A stretch of DNA of 5,109 nucleotides from Burkholderiales bacterium (GTDB taxonomy: Bacteria; Pseudomonadota; Gammaproteobacteria; Burkholderiales; CAIKXV01): contig JAIENF010000121.1 of the NCBI GenBank assembly GCA_019751575.1, positions 1 to 5,109 of the forward strand, in the 5' to 3' direction. Positions within the stretch are counted from its first letter, which is position 1, and every line of letters starts with the position of its first letter. The notes below the pieces were generated by a model that saw nothing but the letters and a program-made list of their open reading frames with translations, was not told the origin of the DNA and did not search any database. The position numbers and the translations under genes are program-made. This document shows positions 1 through 5,109 of the stretch, piece after piece.

Positions 1-2
1 GC

Positions 3-33
3 CGGGGTCCTCCCCGTTTGGGGGGGTGCCCCG
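3..33. other. Strong GC hairpin at the left edge
   Basis: Bases 3-7 (CGGGG) pair with 29-33 (CCCCG). A T-G wobble (8/28) and one C-T mismatch (9/27) follow, then bases 10-15 pair with 21-26. The loop is 16-20 (GTTTG). No T-tract follows on either side, so this is not a canonical intrinsic terminator. It could be a terminator-like or mRNA-stabilising stem at the end of whatever lies upstream, and it suggests that the edge of the window is intergenic. Confidence 0.4.
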
Positions 34-88
34 CGGCCCGCTGCATGGCAATATGGGGACGTTGTATCGGCGTTCAATGGACCGCACG

Positions 89-95
89 AAGGAGG
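89..95 (+). promoter_or_regulatory. Perfect Shine-Dalgarno AAGGAGG deciding the ligJ start
   Basis: AAGGAGG lies six bases before the CTG at 102-104 and is too far downstream to serve the in-frame ATG at 45 or GTG-like codons further left. It therefore supports CTG as the initiation codon of the downstream hydratase gene. No comparable purine stretch precedes the ATG at 45. Confidence 0.75.
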
Positions 96-101
96 CCCGC
101 C

Positions 102-1124
102 CTGATCATCGACTGCCACGGACACTATACGACGGCTCCGAAGTCACTGGATGCCTTCCGGCGCAGCCAGCTCGACAGCCTGAAGGACCCGTCGCTCGCC
201 CCGCGGGCAGGCTCGCTGGTCATCGGCGACGACGAGATCCGCGCCGGCGTCGAGGGGGCGCAACTGCGCGTGCAGCGCGAACGCGGCGTCGACCTCACCC
301 TGTTCTCGCCACGCGCGGCGGGGATGGGCCACCACCTCGGGGACGCAGCGACCAGCGAGGCCTGGAGCGCCGTGTGCAACGAGCTGGTCCACCGCGTCGC
401 CTCGCTGTATCCGCGATCGTTCGCCGGGGTGTGCCAGCTGCCGCAGTCGCCCGGGGTGCGGCCGGACAACTGCATCGCGGAGCTGGAACGCTGCGTGCTC
501 GAGTACGGATTCGTCGGCTGCAACCTCAACCCGGACCCGTCCGGCGGATACTGGTCGGACCCGCCGCTGACCGACCGCTGGTGGTACCCCCTGTACGAGC
601 GCATGGTCGAACTCGACGTTCCCGCGATGGTGCATGTCAGCGGCTCCTGCAACCCGGCCTTCCACCATACCGGCGCGCACTACATCAACGGCGACACCAC
701 GGCGTTCATGCAGTTCCTGGCCTCCGACCTGTTCAGGGACTTCCCGACCCTGCGCTTCGTGATCCCGCACGGCGGCGGCGCGGTGCCCTACCACTGGGGA
801 CGGTACCGGGGCCTGGCGCAGGACATGGGCAAGCCACCGCTGGCGGAGCTGCTGCTCGGCAACGTCTGGTTCGACACCTGCGTCTACCACCAGGCCGGCA
901 TCGACCTGCTGACCCGGGTGATCCCGGCGGACAACCTGCTGTTCGCAGCCGAGATCTTCGGCGCGGTGCGCGGCATCGATCCCGAGACCGGCCATCCCTA
1001 CGACGACACGAAGCGCTACCTCGATGCGGTCGAGTGGCTCGATGCCGGGGAGAAGGCGAAGATCTTCGAACACAACGTGCGCCGCGTGTTCCCCCGTCTG
1101 GACAGGCTCATCGCGCCGGCCTGA
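102..1124 (+). CDS. ligJ: 4-oxalomesaconate hydratase, LigJ type (amidohydrolase superfamily), CTG start
   Basis: Predicted to hydrate 4-oxalomesaconate to 4-carboxy-4-hydroxy-2-oxoadipate in the cytosol, in the protocatechuate 4,5-cleavage (or gallate) route, upstream of the aldolase that yields pyruvate and oxaloacetate. Starting at CTG 102 gives 340 residues beginning (M)IIDCHGHYTTAP, the usual LigJ opening. With that numbering the metal and catalytic positions fall exactly where I recall them in Sphingobium LigJ: His6 and His8 (HxH), His178 in MVHVSG, His223 in IPHGGG and Glu284 in FAAEIFG. The GAVRGIDPETGHPYDDTKRY stretch (residues 287-306) is also LigJ-like. The start rests on the AAGGAGG six bases upstream; in-frame ATG 45 would add an unconserved 19-residue leader. 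No other catabolic gene is visible here, so pathway partners must lie further left or elsewhere. A related amidohydrolase acting on another keto acid (decarboxylase-like relatives exist) is possible but less likely given Glu284. Confidence 0.88.
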   Translation: MIIDCHGHYTTAPKSLDAFRRSQLDSLKDPSLAPRAGSLVIGDDEIRAGVEGAQLRVQRERGVDLTLFSPRAAGMGHHLGDAATSEAWSAVCNELVHRVASLYPRSFAGVCQLPQSPGVRPDNCIAELERCVLEYGFVGCNLNPDPSGGYWSDPPLTDRWWYPLYERMVELDVPAMVHVSGSCNPAFHHTGAHYINGDTTAFMQFLASDLFRDFPTLRFVIPHGGGAVPYHWGRYRGLAQDMGKPPLAELLLGNVWFDTCVYHQAGIDLLTRVIPADNLLFAAEIFGAVRGIDPETGHPYDDTKRYLDAVEWLDAGEKAKIFEHNVRRVFPRLDRLIAPA

Positions 1125-1142
1125 ACGCGGGCGCCGGCTCGG

Positions 1143-1949
1143 TCACGGCGCGGGAGCGCCCTCCGCATCCGCGCCGGCCCCGTCGCGCCAGGCTTCGACC
1201 TTGTCGCGGATGAAGCAGAGGTCTTCCCAGGCCTTGATCTTGTCGGGCAGCGTGCGCAGCAGGTAGGCCGGATGGTAGGTCACCATCAGCGGCGTGTCGC
1301 GGTAGCGGAACACCTTGCCGCGCATGCTCGCGATCGACTGCTCCTTGCCGAGCAGCGTCACCGCCGCCGTCTTGCCCAGCGCCACGATCACCTTCGGCTG
1401 CAGGAGCTGGATCTGGCGGTGCAGGTAGGGCTCGCAGGCCGCCACCTCTGCCGCGGCCGGCACCCGGTTCCCGGGCGGCCGGCACTTCACGATGTTGGCG
1501 ACGTAGACGTCGTCGCCGCGCCGCATGCCGAGCGCGGCGAGCATGTTGTCGAGCAGGCGCCCGGCCTGGCCGACGAACGGCTCGCCCCGCTCGTCCTCTT
1601 CCGCGCCCGGCCCCTCGCCGACGAACAGCCAGGACGCGCGCCGGTCGCCGACGCCGAACACCGTGCAGTTTCGCGTCGGCGCGAGCGTGCAGGCCGTGCA
1701 GCCGGACACCGCCTGTTCGAGCTGCGGCCAGTCCATCTGGATGATCGCGTCGATCCGCTGCCGGGGGGCTTCGCTGGCGACGGGTGCCGCAGCCGACGCG
1801 GCGGGCAACCCGACGGCAGCGGCGTCCGCCGCCCCGGATGCGGGGGTGGCGACGGGGACGGCGACCCGTACCGACGGCGCGATCCCGTCGCGCAGGCGCC
1901 AGCGCGGGGACAGGCCCATCTCATCCAGGATTTCGCTGCGTCGGCTCAT
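1143..1949 (-). CDS. Uracil-DNA glycosylase, family 4 (4Fe-4S)
   Basis: Removes uracil from DNA to start base-excision repair of deaminated cytosine. The protein has 268 residues. It opens with a short conserved tag (SRRSEILDEMGLSPRWRLR, residues 2-20) common in beta/gammaproteobacterial members. Then comes an Ala/Pro/Val-rich low-complexity linker (about 25-65) and the catalytic domain (about 70-250). Four cysteines fit the family-4 iron-sulfur pattern: C84-x2-C87, then C156 and C172 (15 residues between). Motif A is GEGPGAEED (111-119) with EPFVGQAG after it; motif B is HPAYLLR (226-232). The C-terminal tail after 255 is Gly/Ala-rich and unconserved. It is the last gene of the tsaB-rimI group, 28 bases after the rimI stop, with only a weak ribosome site, so co-transcription and perhaps re-initiation are likely. 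It converges on ligJ with 18 bases between stops. Families 4 and 5 differ in motif details; the FeS pattern and GEGPGAEED favour family 4. Confidence 0.95.
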   Translation of the reverse strand: MSRRSEILDEMGLSPRWRLRDGIAPSVRVAVPVATPASGAADAAAVGLPAASAAAPVASEAPRQRIDAIIQMDWPQLEQAVSGCTACTLAPTRNCTVFGVGDRRASWLFVGEGPGAEEDERGEPFVGQAGRLLDNMLAALGMRRGDDVYVANIVKCRPPGNRVPAAAEVAACEPYLHRQIQLLQPKVIVALGKTAAVTLLGKEQSIASMRGKVFRYRDTPLMVTYHPAYLLRTLPDKIKAWEDLCFIRDKVEAWRDGAGADAEGAPAP

Positions 1950-1977
1950 CGGGAAGCGCGGGACAGGGTGGAAGGAC

Positions 1978-2439
1978 TCAAAGCGGAAGCGACATCACCC
2001 AGGCATCCTCGCGCCCGCCATCGGCTGGATAGTAGCCCCGGCGCACACCGATGCGCCGGAAACCGAGGCCTTCGTACAGCGCGATGCCCGCCGCATTGGA
2101 CGGCCGGACTTCGAGGAACAGGGTCGCGGCACCCGCCCTGCGCGCATCGTGGAGGGAGGCGAGCAGCAGCTGGCGCCCGAACCCCCGGCGCTGCCAGTCG
2201 TCGGCGATGGACAGGTTGAGCAGGTGGGCCTCGCCCGGCCCGAACATCATCACCCGGTAACCGACCAGGACGCCACCGAACTCGAGCACCGTCGCATCGT
2301 AGCCGGACACGATCGCGTCGCGGAAATTGCCCTCGGTCCAGGGGAACGGGTAGATGCGCTGCTCGACGACGACCACGTGCGGCAGGTCGGACACGAGCAT
2401 CCGCCGTGACTCGGGCCGTACGTCCCAGCGCGCACTCAC
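1978..2439 (-). CDS. rimI: Ribosomal protein S18 N-alpha-acetyltransferase RimI (GNAT family), GTG start
   Basis: Transfers acetyl from acetyl-CoA to the N-terminal amine of ribosomal protein S18 and probably other proteins. Starting at GTG 2439 gives 153 residues, the normal RimI length. The GNAT fold is visible: first strand WDVRPE (5-10), the YPFPWTEGNFRDAI segment (30-43), the acetyl-CoA loop QRRGFGRQLL (83-92), then LFLEVRPSNAAGIALYEGLGF (107-127). Glu110 and Tyr122 stand 12 residues apart like the catalytic Glu103/Tyr115 pair of Salmonella RimI. The GTG overlaps the tsaB stop as GTGA, the signature of translational coupling, and a G-rich AGGGGG sits a few bases before it inside tsaB. 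The next in-frame ATG (2400) would delete the first beta strand, so it is unlikely. The open frame continues upstream of GTG only as a shadow inside tsaB. Confidence 0.95.
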   Translation of the reverse strand: MSARWDVRPESRRMLVSDLPHVVVVEQRIYPFPWTEGNFRDAIVSGYDATVLEFGGVLVGYRVMMFGPGEAHLLNLSIADDWQRRGFGRQLLLASLHDARRAGAATLFLEVRPSNAAGIALYEGLGFRRIGVRRGYYPADGGREDAWVMSLPL

Positions 2440-3209
2440 TGGCCGCCCCCTGCCGCCGCCGTGTGCGCGAGCGGCGCACCGGCGCGCAGTGCGGCCTGTT
2501 CGGTCGAATCCAGCGCCACCTTGTCGCGGACGTACAGCGGCGCAGCGAGCGCGGCATCGACCGCCCGGCCTGCGCGCAGGCCGATCGCGCCGAGCAGGAC
2601 CACTGCACGCGCATCCGGCTGCACCGAGGCATCGATCGCGACCAGGCCCGGCAGGCGCGCGCGCAGGCGGGCGCCGTGCACCGCGAAACCGCTGCCGCAA
2701 CCCGTCCAGCCGTCGCCGGCGGGCAGCGGCGCGGCGTCCGGCGCGCAGGCCATGGGCGCAATGACCTGCTCGATCGACGCAGCCCTGCTGTTGTCCCCGT
2801 CCGGCCCGGCCTGCGGACGACGGACGCGATAGGCCCCCAGGTAGACCTCGCCCATGCGCGCATCGAGGCAGGCGATCACGTCGGCCCGGCCGCTCGCCCA
2901 GGCCATCGACGACAGCGAGTCGACCGGGACGAGCGGGCGATCGATCGCCAGCGCCAGCCCCTGGGCGACGCCACAGGCAATGCGCAGGCCGGTGAACGAA
3001 CCGGGGCCGGCACCGAAGGCGATCGCGTCGAGCGCCGACAGCGACGTGCCGGCCTCGGCCAGCAGGGCATCGACCATCGGCAACAGCAGCCGCGAATGGG
3101 CCGGCTGTCCAGACGGGCCGGCATCGGCGCAGCGCGATGCCACGCGCCCCGCCTGCAGCAGCGCAACCGAGCAGAATCCGGCGGTGGTGTCGAGGGCGAG
3201 AAGGACCAT
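2436..3209 (-). CDS. tsaB: tRNA threonylcarbamoyladenosine biosynthesis protein TsaB
   Basis: TsaB is the non-catalytic partner that dimerises with TsaD and works with TsaE to put the threonylcarbamoyl group on A37 of ANN-decoding tRNAs. With the ATG at 3209 it has 257 residues and opens MVLLALDTTAGFCSVAL, aligning with E. coli TsaB (MRILAIDTATEACSVAL). Hallmarks are FGAGPGSFTGLRIACGVAQG (65-84), the LDARMGEVYLGAY segment (115-127), WTGCGSGF (168-175) and the C-terminal PLYVRDKVA (224-232). An in-frame ATG at 3236 would add nine residues, but it overlaps a good -10 box (TAGAAT, 3235-3240) and adds nothing conserved, so I prefer 3209. Neither start has a strong Shine-Dalgarno. It is first in the tsaB-rimI-glycosylase group and overlaps rimI by four bases. 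It resembles the ATPase-fold family of TsaD but is shorter, as expected for TsaB. Confidence 0.96.
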   Translation of the reverse strand: MVLLALDTTAGFCSVALLQAGRVASRCADAGPSGQPAHSRLLLPMVDALLAEAGTSLSALDAIAFGAGPGSFTGLRIACGVAQGLALAIDRPLVPVDSLSSMAWASGRADVIACLDARMGEVYLGAYRVRRPQAGPDGDNSRAASIEQVIAPMACAPDAAPLPAGDGWTGCGSGFAVHGARLRARLPGLVAIDASVQPDARAVVLLGAIGLRAGRAVDAALAAPLYVRDKVALDSTEQAALRAGAPLAHTAAAGGGQ

Positions 3210-3234
3210 GGCGGCGTATCGATCAAGGCCGATC

Positions 3235-3263
3235 ATTCTACCGGAGCGCCTGCGCCCTGCCCC
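3235..3263 (-). promoter_or_regulatory. Candidate sigma70 promoter for the tsaB-rimI-udg group
   Basis: Read on the minus strand, TAGAAT (5 of 6 to TATAAT) at 3235-3240 lies 17 bases after GGGGCA (3 of 6 to TTGACA) at 3258-3263. Expected transcription start is near 3228, giving a leader of about 19 bases to the ATG at 3209 and leaving the ATG at 3236 outside the transcript. The -35 match is weak and the call rests on the -10 box and spacing. Confidence 0.45.
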
Positions 3264-3302
3264 CTGCGCGGCGCGCCCTGCGGTACCTTGCCCCGGCCCG
3301 GC

Positions 3303-3668
3303 CTACCGCTCGCGCCGGTACAGGTAGCGTCCGGCCTCGTCCAGGTCGCGCCGCAGGCTGCGCCGCTCTTCCGGGGTCATGCGTTCGCGCCGCTCCTCGA
3401 AATGGCGACGCCGCTCTTCGCGGTGTTCTTCCCGCCGCTCGGGGCGCATGTCGTCGCGCCGCTGCCGACGTTCCTCGAACCGCTCCCTCGGACCGGCCTG
3501 CCGCTCCGAGGGCTGCGCCGCGAGCGGGGCCACAGGAAGGAGGACGAGCAGCGCCAGGACCAGCAGCCAGGGGCACCGCAGCGACCCGACGCGCGGCAGC
3601 CGGCCGCCGGCCGCCCGAAGGTCGACCCGCGTGCCGATGATCTGCCGTGACTGTTGCCGGTCGAACAT
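3303..3668 (-). CDS. Small exported Arg/Glu-rich protein of unknown function
   Basis: I do not recognise a named family. From ATG 3668 the product has 121 residues. Residues 1-31 are a long, basic N-region; 32-50 (WLLVLALLVLLPVAPLA) is a hydrophobic segment; LAA-QP around 51 looks like a signal peptidase I site. The mature part (52-121, 70 residues) holds about 25 Arg, 16 Glu and 4 Asp but no Lys, with repeated EERR/ERR units predicted to form one long charged helix or coiled coil. It ends MTPEERRSLRRDLDEAGRYLYRRER, a pattern resembling small periplasmic hypotheticals of betaproteobacteria. Without cleavage it would be a membrane-anchored periplasmic helix. It is divergent from ompR-envZ and has its own plausible promoter, so an envelope role is a reasonable guess only. 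Its stop (TAG) is 93 bases before tsaB. A GGAG lies 11 bases before the ATG. The open frame extends left of ATG 3668 to 3785 but without conserved features. Confidence 0.75.
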   Translation of the reverse strand: MFDRQQSRQIIGTRVDLRAAGGRLPRVGSLRCPWLLVLALLVLLPVAPLAAQPSERQAGPRERFEERRQRRDDMRPERREEHREERRRHFEERRERMTPEERRSLRRDLDEAGRYLYRRER

Positions 3669-3684
3669 GGATGCCGCTGCTCCG

Positions 3685-3697
3685 CTGGAATATCCAG
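3685..3697. repeat. Inverted repeat CTGGA-ATA-TCCAG at a predicted transcription start
   Basis: A perfect 5-base inverted repeat with a three-base centre. It covers roughly +1 to +13 of the transcript expected from the leftward promoter at 3704-3732 and lies 16 bases before the ATG of the small exported protein. It could be an operator for a dimeric regulator or a short leader stem; five bases per arm is also within chance. Confidence 0.3.
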
Positions 3698-3703
3698 ACC
3701 CCG

Positions 3704-3732
3704 ATCGTAGAGGGATTGCCCGCGCAACCCAA
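3704..3732 (-). promoter_or_regulatory. Candidate sigma70 promoter for the small exported protein
   Basis: On the minus strand TTGGGT (3727-3732; 3 of 6 to TTGACA) is followed after exactly 17 bases by TACGAT (3704-3709; 4 of 6 to TATAAT). Expected start is near 3697, about 29 bases before the ATG at 3668. The optimal spacing and the lower GC content of this stretch support it. The TGTAACA elements lie just upstream, where an activator would bind. Confidence 0.45.
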
Positions 3733-3750
3733 GCTGCCGGGACCCTCCTT

Positions 3751-3820
3751 TGTAACAATATGTTGGCCCCGGCCGCCCGGGACATGGCCTGTTACAGCCC
3801 GGAAGGCACGCGGCCTTACA
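3751..3820. promoter_or_regulatory. Candidate OmpR-box cluster (TGTAACA / TGTTACA / CTTACA)
   Basis: Within the ompR upstream region are TGTAACA (3751-3757), its exact reverse complement TGTTACA (3790-3796), and a partial copy CTTACA (3815-3820). The first continues into ATATGTT, forming AACA-ATA-TGTT (3754-3764); on the minus strand it reads CCAACATATTGTTACA, with ACA ends 10 bases apart as in tandem OmpR half-sites. Enterobacterial OmpR sites carry GTTACA-like halves, so autoregulation of ompR and control of the divergent small gene are plausible. They stand out as AT-richer islands in very GC-rich DNA. I see no convincing sigma70 promoter for ompR itself. Confidence 0.4.
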
Positions 3821-3852
3821 CGCCCGCCCCCGGTGGCGCTACGATGCAGGCC

Positions 3853-4578
3853 ATGGAAAAGACGATCAAGACGCGCCTGCTGGTGGTCGACGACGACGTA
3901 CGATTGCGCGAGCTGCTGAACCGTTACCTCACCGAACAGGGCTTCCAGGTGCTGGTGGCCGCCGACGGTGCCGCGATGGACAAGCAGCTCGCCCGCAACG
4001 TGGTGGACCTGGTCGTGCTCGACCTGATGCTGCCGGGCGAGGACGGCCTGGCCATCTGCCGGCGCCTGCGCGCAGCGTCACCGACGATGCCGATCGTGAT
4101 GCTCACCGCGAAGGGCGACGAGGTGGATCGCATCGTCGGGCTCGAGATGGGTGCAGACGATTACCTGCCGAAGCCGTTCAGCCCGCGCGAACTGGTGGCG
4201 CGGATCAACGCCGTGCTGCGCCGGCGCGGTCCTGCCGCGCCGCCCGGCGCGCCCGACGTGAATGCAGGCAGCGTCACCTTCGGGCCGTTCACGCTGCACA
4301 CCGGCAACCGCACGCTGATGCGCGACGGGCAGCCGATCGCCCTGACCACCGGCGAGTTCTCGCTGCTCAAGGTCCTTGCGTCCAGCCCTGGCACGCCGCT
4401 GTCGCGCGACAAGCTGATGGAACTGGCGCGTGGCCGCGAACTGGAACCGTTCGACCGCAGCATCGACGTGCAGGTATCGCGGCTGCGCAAGCTGGTCGAG
4501 GACGACCCGGCCCGGCCGCGTTACATCCAGACCGTCTGGGGCTTCGGCTATGTGTTCGTGCCCGATGCCCCGCGCTGA
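3853..4578 (+). CDS. ompR: Two-component response regulator OmpR
   Basis: DNA-binding response regulator phosphorylated by EnvZ, controlling porin and other envelope genes. From ATG 3853 it has 241 residues. The receiver domain (about 8-125) shows the acidic pocket Asp13/Asp14 in VVDDD, phospho-acceptor Asp57 in VVLDLMLPGEDG, switch Thr85 in LTAKGDE and Lys107 in YLPKPF, all offset by two from E. coli OmpR. A Pro/Ala-rich linker (about 126-138) leads to the winged-helix domain (about 140-238) with the recognition region RSIDVQVSRLRKLVEDDP (202-219) and RYIQTVWGFGYVFVPD (223-238), nearly identical to E. coli. An in-frame ATG at 3844 would add three residues; GGTGG lies seven bases before it, so that start is also possible. 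The envZ gene follows after 33 bases on the same strand. The unusually close match to enterobacterial OmpR separates it from generic OmpR/PhoB-family regulators. Confidence 0.97.
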   Translation: MEKTIKTRLLVVDDDVRLRELLNRYLTEQGFQVLVAADGAAMDKQLARNVVDLVVLDLMLPGEDGLAICRRLRAASPTMPIVMLTAKGDEVDRIVGLEMGADDYLPKPFSPRELVARINAVLRRRGPAAPPGAPDVNAGSVTFGPFTLHTGNRTLMRDGQPIALTTGEFSLLKVLASSPGTPLSRDKLMELARGRELEPFDRSIDVQVSRLRKLVEDDPARPRYIQTVWGFGYVFVPDAPR

Positions 4579-4611
4579 TCCGGCAGGCACGGGACAGGCA
4601 GCGATGCGACG

Positions 4612-5109
4612 ATGATCCCCTGGCCGCGCAGCCTGCTATGGCGCACGGTCGCGCTGCTGATCCCGCTGCTGGTACTGTCCCAGTTCGCATGGTTCGCGCT
4701 GCTGTCGCTGTCGGACCGCGAGCCGCGGGCACGCCAGATCGCCGAGCGCGTGTCCAGCATCGTCAACCTGACCCGGGCCGCCCTGGTCGGCTCGCGCCCG
4801 GAGGGACGGCGCGCGCTGCTCGCCGAACTGAACGAATCCGAAGGCATCCAGGTCTATGCCGACGACGAGGCATTGCCCGAGGGTACGCTCGGTACCGGGC
4901 CGGTGATCGGGCTCGTGGTGGCCGAACTGCGCCGGCGGCTGGGCGAGGACACCGTGATCTACGATGCCCGCGGCGGCGAACGCGCGCTGTGGGTGAGCTT
5001 CCGCATCGACGAGGACCGGTTCTGGCTCGCCCTGCCGCCGGCACGCGAACGGCGGCCGTTCCAGTGGACCTGGCTCGCCTGGGGACTGCTGGTGCTGCTG
5101 CTGTCGATC
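4612..5109 (+). CDS. envZ: Osmosensor histidine kinase EnvZ, N-terminal part (cut by window edge)
   Basis: Inner-membrane sensor kinase/phosphatase that phosphorylates OmpR. The frame is open from ATG 4612 to the last base, giving the first 166 residues. It begins MIPWPRSLLWRTVALL: a short basic cytoplasmic tip, a first transmembrane helix (about 10-32), a periplasmic sensor part (about 33-150), and the start of the second transmembrane helix (WTWLAWGLLVLLLSI, 152-166). The segment REPRARQIAERVSSIVNLTRAAL (36-58) is typical of EnvZ just after the first helix. The HAMP linker, the phosphorylated His and the ATPase domain lie beyond the window. The ATG at 4604 is followed by TGA after two codons, so 4612 is the workable start; only a weak AGG-type ribosome site precedes it. 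The 33-base gap after ompR fits one operon. The sensor part alone is variable; the identification leans on its position after ompR. Confidence 0.92.
   Translation, partial: MIPWPRSLLWRTVALLIPLLVLSQFAWFALLSLSDREPRARQIAERVSSIVNLTRAALVGSRPEGRRALLAELNESEGIQVYADDEALPEGTLGTGPVIGLVVAELRRRLGEDTVIYDARGGERALWVSFRIDEDRFWLALPPARERRPFQWTWLAWGLLVLLLSI

Noticed and set aside
1..105. Open frame from the left edge ending at TGA 103-105, overlapping the ligJ CTG as CTGA, as if an upstream gene were coupled to ligJ
   Set aside because: About a third of its codons end in A or T, unlike the very high third-position GC of the real genes here. It runs through the hairpin at 3-33 and the peptide is Gly/Pro-rich without a recognisable motif. 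It cannot be excluded without more sequence to the left.
1115..1138. Possible bidirectional terminator between ligJ and the glycosylase (GCCGGC at 1115-1120 and 1133-1138)
   Set aside because: The stem is only six bases with a 12-base loop and has no T-tract on either strand. GCCGGC is self-complementary and common in DNA of this composition.
3244..3290. Repeated CCCTGC units between tsaB and the small exported gene, including a nine-base direct repeat (GCAGGGCGC on the minus strand)
   Set aside because: Short and GC-only; expected in a GC-rich intergenic stretch, with no regular spacing to suggest a regulatory array or a terminator.
3238..3732. Leftward frame starting at TTG 3732 with an AAGGAGG (3744-3750) 11 bases before it
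   Set aside because: The protein is a compositional shadow (Ala/Arg/Pro-rich) of the small exported gene in another frame and has no signal peptide or motif. The purine stretch is probably coincidental, and it lies upstream of the predicted transcription start.
3815..3845. Possible ompR promoter with CTTACA as -35 and TACGAT (3840-3845) as -10
   Set aside because: The spacer would be 19 bases and the -10 would overlap the ATG at 3844, leaving almost no leader.

Overview
The window is a GC-rich piece of bacterial chromosome with six complete genes and one gene cut by the right edge. The protein sequences and gene order point to a betaproteobacterium (Burkholderiales, Rhodocyclales or a relative). 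The clues are the tsaB-rimI-family-4 uracil-DNA glycosylase order, an OmpR very close to the enterobacterial one, and an EnvZ-type kinase next to it. No RNA genes, insertion sequences, integrase, CRISPR or other mobile DNA were seen.

Left part (1-1124, + strand): a metal-dependent hydro-lyase of the LigJ type (4-oxalomesaconate hydratase), from the protocatechuate/gallate meta-cleavage pathway. It appears to start at a rare CTG codon behind a perfect Shine-Dalgarno sequence. A strong GC hairpin lies at the extreme left edge. No other gene of the catabolic pathway is in view.

Middle part (1143-3209, - strand): a compact housekeeping group read right to left. It comprises tsaB (tRNA t6A synthesis), rimI (N-alpha-acetyltransferase, overlapping tsaB by four bases) and a 4Fe-4S family-4 uracil-DNA glycosylase. 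It converges on ligJ with only 18 bases between the stop codons. A good -10 box just upstream of tsaB helps decide the tsaB start codon.

Right part (3303-5109): a divergent pair around a 184-base control region. Leftward runs a small exported protein of unknown function with an extraordinarily Arg/Glu-rich, lysine-free mature part. Rightward run ompR and envZ (5' part only), the two-component system for envelope and osmotic responses. The control region holds a plausible sigma70 promoter for the small gene, an inverted repeat at its expected transcription start, and several TGTAACA/TGTTACA elements that look like OmpR boxes.

Most of the window is ordinary core genome. The parts most worth a second look are the divergent small-protein/ompR-envZ unit, its candidate autoregulatory sites, and the CTG start of ligJ. 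I do not see evidence for a wholly new system.
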